A stretch of 64,000 nt of DNA from NCBI RefSeq assembly GCF_008369445.1, contig NZ_VTWH01000001.1, positions 496,001 through 560,000 of the forward strand, given 5' to 3'. The first letter of the stretch is position 1. Each line of letters starts with the position of its first letter. The notes under the pieces are model-generated. The model did no database searches, was not told the DNA's origin, and saw only the letters and a list, made by a program, of their open reading frames with translations. Position numbers and translations under genes: made by a program. Of this stretch, positions 56,627-64,000 are shown one piece after another. Source of the stretch: Aureimonas fodinaquatilis. GTDB taxonomy: Bacteria; Pseudomonadota; Alphaproteobacteria; Rhizobiales; Rhizobiaceae.

Positions 56627-57145
56627 ATGTTGTTTAGTTTGCACGCCGCTGAACTGGAGTTCAGCACCGAAGCCCCGCATCACGCGCATGATGTCGAGGA
56701 AATTTCAGCGGAAGCCTTCGGGCCGGGGCGGTTTGCTCGCGCGGCTGCCCGTGTTCGGGAAATGACGGCGCATGCTCATGATCTGTCATTTGTCGTCTGC
56801 CTGAACGGCAAGGTCGTGGGCTCTGTGCGGCAGACACTTGTTCGCGCCGGGGAGCGGCCGGTTGTCATGCTGGGCCCTTTGGCGGTGCGGCCGGCCTATA
56901 AAGGGCAGGGGCTGGGTGCGGCATTGATGGGGCAGGCGGCGGATGCGGCCAAGGCCGCCGGTGAAGAACTGATTTTTCTGGTCGGCGACCGGCCTTACTA
57001 CATGCCGCTCGGCTACATGCCCGTTCCGCGTGGCACGCTTTTGATGCCCGGCCCGGTTGACCCGGACCGGATACTGGCTCTGCCGCTGAAACCCGGTGCA
57101 ATGGACGGTTTTGGCGGACGCATCTCGGCGCGGATCCGCGCATGA
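56627..57145 (+). CDS. GNAT-family N-acetyltransferase
   Basis: The 172-residue protein has the GNAT acetyl-CoA motif LAVRPAYKGQGLGAALMGQAADAAKAAG (V-x-x-x-x-x-G-x-G) at about residues 83-110, and the YhbS-like continuation FLVGDRPYYMPLGYMPVPRGTL. The acceptor is unknown. An AGGAA-type site precedes the ATG at 56627; the longer frame from 56576 is less likely. Confidence 0.88.
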   Translation: MLFSLHAAELEFSTEAPHHAHDVEEISAEAFGPGRFARAAARVREMTAHAHDLSFVVCLNGKVVGSVRQTLVRAGERPVVMLGPLAVRPAYKGQGLGAALMGQAADAAKAAGEELIFLVGDRPYYMPLGYMPVPRGTLLMPGPVDPDRILALPLKPGAMDGFGGRISARIRA

Positions 57146-57164
57146 TGTCAGAAACGTAAAAGTT

Positions 57165-58178
57165 TCACACAAACGGCTCCAGCATCGAATCCACCGTCGA
57201 GCGCTGGCCAATGTCGCTGCCATGGGTTTCCAGCCAAAGCTCTGCGGCTTTTCTGCCAGCATTGGCAAGGCCGGTCAGTTCTGACCAGCGCGTGTCCAGC
57301 TTGGCGGCACTGCTGCGTGCACCAATTTCGGGCCCCGCGCTGATCATATGCAATCTCAACCCGGCAAGATGCTGCAAGGCCGGGTTCAAATGCGCCTGTC
57401 CGTCCAGAAGCTTCTGGATTGATGTCAACGTTCGCAAATCCCGCATCAAGGATGAGTTGAAGGTGATTTCCGTAATTCTTGAAAGAATATCGCCGACCGT
57501 TTGCGGAACCTCTGCCCTTTGAAATGGTGTCACCTGAATGATCAGCAAATCCGAGGCGCGGCCCTCTGCCAGAAGTGGTTTCAGAACCGGATTGCCCATA
57601 TAGCCGCCATCCCAATAGGACACGCCATCAATTTCCACTGCGCGAAACAAGTCGGGCAGGCAGGCAGAGGCCAGCAGCGCATCGACTGTCAATTCTGCGC
57701 CGGTGAAAATGCGTGCCGCACCCGTGTCCACCCGGGTGGCAGAAACAAAGGTTGGAATGGTCGCCGCGCTCTGCAACAGGGCAAAGTCAATTGCGCGTTC
57801 CACCACCGGACGCAGCGAATTGCTTTTCGGCATTGCAGGGTCATACGGGGAAACCAGTTGGCCCAGAATTTTCATCCGCTCCAGCATGGAATGGACCACG
57901 GGCCGTGGCAGTGGAAAAAATGGCATATTCTGCTCGGCAGCACCAAGGGGCGACCCCTCGGAAACCAGACGCCACAGGTTTTCCAGATTGGCGCGCGCGG
58001 CATCCGCTCCACCAGCGGCCAGCCCGGTCACAAGGCTGGCTGCATTCAGTGCCCCGGCACTTGTGCCACTGACAGCGGTCATGTCGAAGCGGCCACTTTC
58101 CAGCAGACGATCAAGGACGCCCCATGTGAAAGCGCCATGCGCGCCACCGCCTTGCAGGGCGAGTGAAATTTCGACCAT
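57165..58178 (-). CDS. Patatin-like phospholipase
   Basis: The 337-residue protein has all patatin elements: the oxyanion loop GGGAHGAFTWG, the nucleophile Ser40 in VSGTSAGALN and the dyad Asp190 in YWDGGYMGN. It would hydrolyse acyl chains of phospholipids or neutral lipids. No signal peptide is visible, so it is intracellular or exported by another route. It converges on the GNAT gene and is followed by the DUF58-operon genes in the same direction. Confidence 0.92.
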   Translation of the reverse strand: MVEISLALQGGGAHGAFTWGVLDRLLESGRFDMTAVSGTSAGALNAASLVTGLAAGGADAARANLENLWRLVSEGSPLGAAEQNMPFFPLPRPVVHSMLERMKILGQLVSPYDPAMPKSNSLRPVVERAIDFALLQSAATIPTFVSATRVDTGAARIFTGAELTVDALLASACLPDLFRAVEIDGVSYWDGGYMGNPVLKPLLAEGRASDLLIIQVTPFQRAEVPQTVGDILSRITEITFNSSLMRDLRTLTSIQKLLDGQAHLNPALQHLAGLRLHMISAGPEIGARSSAAKLDTRWSELTGLANAGRKAAELWLETHGSDIGQRSTVDSMLEPFV

Positions 58179-58200
58179 GAGGGATTACCGTCTTTTCTGT

Positions 58201-60282
58201 TCAGCGCCCTTCACGATACCATGTCGATGAAAGCGCGAGAAGCAGGATAGCCAGCCCCAGAAAACCGGCAAAAAGTGGGGTTCGGTTGACCCCTCGCAAG
58301 GCTGTTTCATCCGTGCTGCGCAGGCCGATCCAGTCATTGCCAGATGCGCTGGAGCGCCCGGCAACTGGTACGATGTCAGGTGTTGAGACATTGCCGCCGG
58401 CATCCACCAGCCGCCTCACACTGCCAGATGTCGCCTCTGCCAGAGGGGCCAGCCGCTCGGTGGTGGACACAGCTTCCTGAAACTCGCGCGGGTTGGCGGG
58501 TCCGACCGTGGTCAATGCGCGCAAATCCCCGCTTGCCGCCTGATACAGTCCCTGTTCCTCAGCGTTGAAAGTTCCGCTCCACCGGCCATTGCCCTGATCT
58601 GCAAGTGGCACTGTTTCAGTCTGACCAGACGGCGTTATCAGCGTGGCAGGGCCGGGATCCTGCCCAATAGTCGTGCGGTTGATTGTCAATGTTGCGCCAC
58701 TGACCGTGGCGTCCAGTGCCTCTTCTTCCAGCTCCGGCTCCTGCATCAGCCAATGCGCCAGCCGGCGAAACAGCGGCACGTGCGGGCCGCCGCCGTCAAA
58801 CCCGCGTGACCAGAGCCAGCCGTGATCCGACAGCAGCAGCGCAACCCGGCCCTCGCCAACCCGGTTCAGCACCAGCAAAGGCTTGCCTTCCGGCCCATTC
58901 ATCACGGCCTGACCGGAAATATCGCCGACATCCACCGTTCTGAACCATGGGCTCCAATCAGGAGGGCTTTGTTCAGACCCCGGCAGATCCCGGGTGACAG
59001 GGTGTTTGCGGCCCAGCTCGGAAAGCACCGGGCGAAATGCCCGCTCATCGACCGAACCAACCGGTAAAGCGGGCAGAACCGAAGCAATAGGCGACAGCGC
59101 AATGGAGTCACTACCGGCATATTCCGGCCCGGAGGCAATCAGCATTGCGCCACCATTGCGGACATATTGAGCAATGTAATCGTAGTACAAGGCAGGCAAC
59201 ACATCGCGCCGCTGGTAGCGGTCAAAAATAATCAGGTCGAAATCATCGATTTTTTCGACAAACAGTTCGCGCGTGGGAAAGGCAATCAGCGACAATTCTT
59301 CAATTGGCGTGCCATCCTGCTTGTCTGGCGGGCGCAGGATGGTGAAATGCACCAGGTCCACCGCAGCATCTGATTTCAACAGATTGCGCCATGTGCGCTC
59401 ACCCGCATGCGGTTCACCCGAAACCAGCAGCACACGCAGATTTTCCCGGATGCTGTCCACCATGGCAATGGCGCGGTTGTTCACGCCGGTCACTTCGCCT
59501 GGTTCTTCCGCGCCAACCAGTTCGATAATATTGTTGCCCGCGCGTGAAAGCTGAAAAGGCAGGCGCATTTCCTGTCCCGGCTCGGCATTCTGGCGAGCGA
59601 TCAGATCACCATTCAGATAGATGCGCACATCCATCGGTGTCTGTGGCGCGTTCTCCCCCTCGGAAAGCATGCGGTACACCAGCGTCTGCGGTTGATCCAC
59701 CAATGCAAAGCGCGGGGCCGAAACCACTTCCAGCCGCCGGTCAAATTCATCCGGCAGGCCGGTTATCAAGCCATGCACCGGTGCATTGAACCCCAATTGC
59801 GCAACAGAAGCCGGAACGTCATGCACCTGGCCGTCTGTCACCATGATTGCGCCGGCAACGCGGCCCGGCGAAACATCTGCCAACGCATTGCCCAAGGTGC
59901 GAAAAAGTTCGGTGCCAGCATCTTCACTGCCACCGGCCACATTGCGTGCCTCAATTTCGCGCACCTCAAATTCCGGATGTTCTCCAAGGCTCTGGCGCAG
60001 CGCCGTCACCGCCGCATCGGTTTGTGCAGAGCGGTTGGCCAGTGACTGGCTTTGGCTGCGGTCCACCACCAGCGCAACCACGCTTTGCAGCTTTTCCCGC
60101 TGTTCATGCAGCACAACCGGATTGGCAAGCGCCAGAAGCAGCGCGGCAATGGCCGCCAGCCGCAACAGGCTGCCACGCAACCGCAGCACGGCCAAGGCCA
60201 GTGCCAGCAAAACCGCCGGCGCTGCCAGCGCCAGCAAAACCGGCCAGGGGAAATAGGGCTCGAAGGCGATATTCCAGCTCAT
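58201..60282 (-). CDS. Membrane protein with a von Willebrand/GATase-like core (Bat/aerotolerance-type operon)
   Basis: The 693-residue protein has N-terminal membrane segments (VLLALAAPAVLLALALAVL and LLRLAAIAALLLALANPVV), then SVVALVVDRSQSQS like the metal-binding start of a VWA domain. A later region (YDYIAQYVRNGGAMLIASGPEYAG) resembles class I glutamine-amidotransferase-like folds without an obvious catalytic Cys. One C-terminal membrane segment closes it. Its ATG overlaps the stop of the DUF4159 gene, forming an operon of envelope proteins whose biochemical role is unknown. Confidence 0.78.
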   Translation of the reverse strand: MSWNIAFEPYFPWPVLLALAAPAVLLALALAVLRLRGSLLRLAAIAALLLALANPVVLHEQREKLQSVVALVVDRSQSQSLANRSAQTDAAVTALRQSLGEHPEFEVREIEARNVAGGSEDAGTELFRTLGNALADVSPGRVAGAIMVTDGQVHDVPASVAQLGFNAPVHGLITGLPDEFDRRLEVVSAPRFALVDQPQTLVYRMLSEGENAPQTPMDVRIYLNGDLIARQNAEPGQEMRLPFQLSRAGNNIIELVGAEEPGEVTGVNNRAIAMVDSIRENLRVLLVSGEPHAGERTWRNLLKSDAAVDLVHFTILRPPDKQDGTPIEELSLIAFPTRELFVEKIDDFDLIIFDRYQRRDVLPALYYDYIAQYVRNGGAMLIASGPEYAGSDSIALSPIASVLPALPVGSVDERAFRPVLSELGRKHPVTRDLPGSEQSPPDWSPWFRTVDVGDISGQAVMNGPEGKPLLVLNRVGEGRVALLLSDHGWLWSRGFDGGGPHVPLFRRLAHWLMQEPELEEEALDATVSGATLTINRTTIGQDPGPATLITPSGQTETVPLADQGNGRWSGTFNAEEQGLYQAASGDLRALTTVGPANPREFQEAVSTTERLAPLAEATSGSVRRLVDAGGNVSTPDIVPVAGRSSASGNDWIGLRSTDETALRGVNRTPLFAGFLGLAILLLALSSTWYREGR

Positions 60283-63122
60283 TGACCCAGCCTTTCCAGC
60301 AGGGCTGAAATATGAACCTGATCAGCCTTGTAGTTGCCGGTCAGCACATACATCACAATATTGACCCCGGCACGGTAAGCGAATTCACGTTGCGCAGGAT
60401 CGGTCGTGTCAGTCGGGTACAGAAACAACCCGCTGTCATCCACGGCCCATGCGCTGGCAAAATCATTGCCGGTGATCAGAATGGGCGAAACACCATCGCC
60501 GGCCACCGCGGGGCGGTTGGCATAGCCATCCTGCCTCTGCAATGCTTCAGACCATAGTTGCGACCCGGTATGACGCCCCGGAAAATTGTTCATGATGTAA
60601 AAGGATTTTGTCAGCACGTGATCGCCGCTCACCGGTTCCAGCGGCGGAATGTTCAGGTCTGCCAGAATATCGCGCAGTCGGCGTTGCCCGGCGGATACGC
60701 CATTGCCGGTCAAATCCTGCATGGCCGCTTCATCCACATCAAACAGCACTGTGCCGCCCTGCTTCATATAGGCGTCAATCCGGCCGATGGCCTGTGCCGA
60801 GGGCATAGGCGCCTTGGCAGATACCGGCCAGTATAGAATGGGATAGAACGCCAGTTCGTCTGCCGCGATATCCACACCGACAGGGTCTCCCGGCTCCAGC
60901 GCGGTTTTTGCGCCGATAAATTGCGAGAGGCCATACAAGCCGCGCTCGGAAATTTCGTCAACCCCGGCATCGCCGGTGCGCACATAGGCCAGATGCGTGG
61001 TTCGGGTTGCCTCTACAATCGCCGGTGAGTCCAGATCACCCAGACCTTGCAGGGCAGGGTCGTCGGTTTCCTGCGCGAGAGGTTGCCCGGCCAGAGCCAG
61101 CGAAAGACTGGCGCACAGCAGCATGACGGCCAGCCCGCTGCCAGCGCGGCGGGTGGAAAATCTTGCGAACACGCCGTTCAGCCAAAGCATAGCCAGACAA
61201 TCCAGTGCAAAAAGAACCAGTGCAGCGGCAAACAGCCATGGGGCCAGATTGCCGGGTTCCTGAGTTTCATAGGTCAGGGTGCTGGCAGAGCCGGTCGCGG
61301 CAAAACTGCCCATCAGCTCCAGCGTGCTGCCCGCGCTCAACAGGTTGCGCGCAATGTAACCGTCCTCCGAACCATACAGGCCTGGGGGTGCATCGCGGCT
61401 GACCGGAGGCATGGCACCGCCGCTGATGATCAGCGGTTTGACCTCGGAATCGGGAGGGGTCAGCACACCATGCGCATTCAGCATCAGATAAGGCGGATAC
61501 GATGCTTCCGCCTGTTCTCCCGGCGCGGAGCCTGCGGCCTGCGAGCGAATGACAATGCGCCGCAGCATCTCTACAAAGGCACCGGAAATCGGCAGGTTGG
61601 ACCAGCTTGTTTCATCGGTAATGTGAAACAGCACGATTTCGCCCGCGCCCAGCGCTTCCGCTGTAACAATCGGTGTGCCATCCGTCAGGCTGGCCCAGGT
61701 CTTGCCTGCCAGATCGGACGAGGGTTCGGCCAGAATCTGACGCGACACCACAATGTCCTGCGGCACTTGGATGCCATAAAACGGGCTGCCTTGTTCCATT
61801 GGCGCAATCTTCTGCGGTTCGGACCACGACAATGCGCCGCCAAATTGCCGCTCGCCCTGACGCAACCGCACCGGCAGAAGCGGTGATGTGGCCGCTGCCG
61901 CAGCAAGGCGCGGGCCCGCAAAGCGCAGGATTGTGCCGCCCCCTTCAACAAAGCGCGTCAATTCCTGTGCGGCTGATTGCGGCATTGCGCCAATATCCGC
62001 CAGCACCACAACAGACGGGTTGGTTTCCAGAATCTGGGTCAGAGATGCCGTCAGATCAGCATCCTGCGCAAGCGTCAAATCGGCAAAGGGCTGCAGCGCG
62101 CGAGTGATGTAATACAGCGGCGACAGCAAGGGTTGGGCCATGGATGAGGCATCACCACCGGCCAGAAGCGCGACGCGTCGGCGTTTTGCGCTTTCATCCA
62201 GCAGCCGGGTGCCGGCAGCATCCGGCTGGTTGACCACATCCACGCGGGCAACATCATTGCGCAGTTCCACCGGAATGGTGAAACCTGCCTGACCCGTGGT
62301 GTCATTGCCGGTAAAGCTCAATTCCGTGCGGGCCAGTTCCCGCCCCTGCCGGTCCAGCGCCCGCAATTGCCGGGTGGCGGGCCCGGTTGCAGGAGCGCGT
62401 ATTGCAGAAACCGTCAGCGCATCTGCTGCATTGCTGACGCCGGTCAGGGCGATTATGGCCGAAATGTCGGGTTGGAACAGCAGAAATTGTTCGGCACTAA
62501 GGGCTTCCAGTTCTTCCGCGGCGGCCTCACGCTCGCTTGTTTCCAGCCCGTCGGACAGATAGGCCAGCGAGGTGCCGCCCTGTCCTGCCAGCGCCGTTGT
62601 CAGCCTGCCTGCGGCGGCCTGCCGGTTGGTGGGCACCGGTCTTGGCTGCGCTGCATCCAGCCGCTCCAGAGCTTGCGCAGCCTCTGTCGGGGTGGCGTCA
62701 TTGCTTGCCCCTTCTGCCGTCAGCACCAGCGAAACCGGCCTTCCGGCATCTCCCGCCTCGCGTATAAGCCCAGCGGCTGTGTCGTGCCGCGACTGCCAAC
62801 TGGTGGCAGACGCCCAGCCATTGTCCAGAATCAGTGCCAGCGGGCCGGCACCGGTCAGAAGGTTTTGCCGTGGATTGACCACAGGCGCGGCCAGCGCAAA
62901 AATAATCAGTGCTGCAAGCAGCAGCCGCAGCAGTACCAGCCACCAACTGGTCTTGGCCGGGGTTTCCTCGGCTTTCAGCACCTGCAACAGAATTCGCAGG
63001 GGCGGAAACGCCTCCCGCACCGGCGAAGGCGGGGTCAGCCGCAACAGCCACCAGATCACCGGCAGGGACAACAGGCCCAACAAAACCAGCGGTGCGCCGA
63101 AACTGAAAGCCAGACCGCCCAT
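60279..63122 (-). CDS. BatA/DUF4159 domain membrane protein
   Basis: The 947-residue protein starts with a BatA-type membrane anchor (FGAPLVLLGLLSLPVIWWLLRLTPP, then LLRLLLAALIIFALAAPVV). A VWA-like segment (LALILDNGWASATSW) follows, and it ends with a DUF4159 domain (HLAYVRTGDAGVDE...YPILYWPVSAKAP...GGTVLFDVD). The start at 63122 overlaps the stop of the DUF58 gene (TGATG), and the earlier frame is rejected. In other alphaproteobacteria this set follows a MoxR AAA ATPase gene, which should lie just outside the window. Confidence 0.85.
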   Translation of the reverse strand: MGGLAFSFGAPLVLLGLLSLPVIWWLLRLTPPSPVREAFPPLRILLQVLKAEETPAKTSWWLVLLRLLLAALIIFALAAPVVNPRQNLLTGAGPLALILDNGWASATSWQSRHDTAAGLIREAGDAGRPVSLVLTAEGASNDATPTEAAQALERLDAAQPRPVPTNRQAAAGRLTTALAGQGGTSLAYLSDGLETSEREAAAEELEALSAEQFLLFQPDISAIIALTGVSNAADALTVSAIRAPATGPATRQLRALDRQGRELARTELSFTGNDTTGQAGFTIPVELRNDVARVDVVNQPDAAGTRLLDESAKRRRVALLAGGDASSMAQPLLSPLYYITRALQPFADLTLAQDADLTASLTQILETNPSVVVLADIGAMPQSAAQELTRFVEGGGTILRFAGPRLAAAAATSPLLPVRLRQGERQFGGALSWSEPQKIAPMEQGSPFYGIQVPQDIVVSRQILAEPSSDLAGKTWASLTDGTPIVTAEALGAGEIVLFHITDETSWSNLPISGAFVEMLRRIVIRSQAAGSAPGEQAEASYPPYLMLNAHGVLTPPDSEVKPLIISGGAMPPVSRDAPPGLYGSEDGYIARNLLSAGSTLELMGSFAATGSASTLTYETQEPGNLAPWLFAAALVLFALDCLAMLWLNGVFARFSTRRAGSGLAVMLLCASLSLALAGQPLAQETDDPALQGLGDLDSPAIVEATRTTHLAYVRTGDAGVDEISERGLYGLSQFIGAKTALEPGDPVGVDIAADELAFYPILYWPVSAKAPMPSAQAIGRIDAYMKQGGTVLFDVDEAAMQDLTGNGVSAGQRRLRDILADLNIPPLEPVSGDHVLTKSFYIMNNFPGRHTGSQLWSEALQRQDGYANRPAVAGDGVSPILITGNDFASAWAVDDSGLFLYPTDTTDPAQREFAYRAGVNIVMYVLTGNYKADQVHISALLERLGQ

Positions 63123-64000
63123 CAGCCACCATACCCGTTGAAAAATGTTCCGCCGCTCAACCGGCCATGAATGTGCACAAGTGCTTGTGATGCCGGGTGG
63201 TCTGTACGGTGGGTCAAAAAGCTCCACCCCAGGCGCTGGCAATGCCGCGACAACTCATCGCGCCGGGCGAAATAAAGCTGGCGATATTGCTCACGCAGAG
63301 AATCCGCCCGGCCGGATAGCAACCGCGCCCCGGTCTCAGGATCGCGGAACTCGGTTCGTCCCGCATAGGGAAAATCTTCCTCTGCCGGGTCATAAACCGA
63401 TATCAGGTGGCCACTGACGCCGCGTTGCGCCAGATGGCTGGTGGTGCGCAACACCTTGTCCAGCGGGTCCAGAAAATCGCTGATCATCACCAGTTCGCTG
63501 AACCTGCGAATTTGGCCGTCCGGCATATCGCCCTCCGGCCGATGGCGGGTCAGCGCGGCGGCAATTCGCTCTGCCGCATTCCTGGCGGAAACCGGGTTCA
63601 GCACCCCGGGAAAGCCGACGCGCTCTCCGGCCCGGGACAAAACCTCGGCCAGCGCAAGCGCCAGAACCAGAGCCCGCGACTCTTTGGAAACCAGTGCCAG
63701 TTTTGAACAATATTGCATGGAAGGCGAGCCATCAGCCCACAGCCACACGGTTTGCGCCGCCTCCCATTCCTTGTCCCGCAGATAAAGCGAGTCATCACGG
63801 GCAGAGCGCCGCCAGTCTATGCCGGCGACGGATTCGCCTTCTACAAACGGGCGAAACTGCCAGAAGTTTTCGCCGGTGCCGCGTCTGCGCCGTCCATGCC
63901 AACCGGTGGTAACCGTGGCCACAACCCGCCGCGCCTCTATCAACAGATCAGGGATCAGGGCTGCGCGTTCCCGCGCGCGCAACAGGGCGGCTTGGCTGTC
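63122..64000 (-). CDS. DUF58 domain protein, 5' end outside window
   Basis: The frame is open to the right edge. Visible are AALIPDLLIEARRVVATV, the DUF58 core RRRRGTGENFWQFRPFVEGESVAGIDWRRSARDD and WLWADGSPSMQY, typical of the proteins encoded after MoxR ATPases. The core resembles a VWA fold with a metal site in ADGSPSMQ. The true start lies beyond 64000; an internal TTG at 63982 is not needed. It heads the BatA/DUF4159 operon. Confidence 0.88.
   Translation of the reverse strand, partial: DSQAALLRARERAALIPDLLIEARRVVATVTTGWHGRRRRGTGENFWQFRPFVEGESVAGIDWRRSARDDSLYLRDKEWEAAQTVWLWADGSPSMQYCSKLALVSKESRALVLALALAEVLSRAGERVGFPGVLNPVSARNAAERIAAALTRHRPEGDMPDGQIRRFSELVMISDFLDPLDKVLRTTSHLAQRGVSGHLISVYDPAEEDFPYAGRTEFRDPETGARLLSGRADSLREQYRQLYFARRDELSRHCQRLGWSFLTHRTDHPASQALVHIHGRLSGGTFFNGYGG

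Overview
The window looks like an alphaproteobacterium of the order Hyphomicrobiales (Rhizobiales), probably of the Brucella/Ochrobactrum group. The signs are a fused TrpE(G) anthranilate synthase behind a trpL attenuator, a urease operon in the order ureABCEFGD-ureT (the order of Brucella ure2), the long form of LeuA, and a DUF58/BatA-DUF4159 envelope operon. This assignment is an inference; no database search was possible.

The tRNA-Ser(GGA) gene at 33546-33635 marks a change of character. To its left (1-33.5 kb) lie accessory modules. (1) 1-10.6 kb is a catabolic cluster: a DMT exporter, ATP-dependent hydantoinase/oxoprolinase HyuAB, a TRAP transporter whose binding protein is encoded about 3 kb away from its membrane subunits, a nitrilase-superfamily amidase, an XRE-cupin regulator and a DAO-type FAD oxidoreductase. 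Together these could import a cyclic amide or hydantoin, open its ring, remove a carbamoyl or amide group and oxidise the resulting amine. (2) 10.7-18.2 kb is a redox cluster: a metallo-beta-lactamase-fold protein with altered metal ligands, an AraC regulator facing a Gfo/Idh/MocA oxidoreductase, an aldo/keto reductase, an SDR with a Tat signal, and a LysR regulator divergent from a second SDR. (3) 18.2-31.6 kb is a visibly less GC-rich nitrogen module: urease subunits and accessory proteins, a urea channel, an ammonium channel and a five-gene nickel/peptide-type ABC importer. It gives urea uptake, hydrolysis, ammonium handling and nickel supply in one colinear block. (4) 31.6-33.5 kb holds degraded sequence and a complete IS481-family element that ends 9 bp from the tRNA-Ser gene.

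To the right (33.6-64 kb) the genes are mostly housekeeping: SlyX, a thioesterase, nucleoside salvage (cdd, deoA, upp, deoB), an M17 aminopeptidase with an NlpC/P60 hydrolase, a choline/betaine-type ABC permease and ATPase, formate-tetrahydrofolate ligase, the tryptophan attenuator with trpE(G), a cation diffusion facilitator, leuA, a BenE-type transporter, a metallophosphoesterase, a NUDIX hydrolase, a glutathionyl-hydroquinone reductase, a Wzm/Wzt-like polysaccharide exporter, a GNAT acetyltransferase, a patatin-like phospholipase, and the DUF58/BatA operon, which runs off the right edge. No CRISPR array, rRNA, integrase or replication origin was seen.
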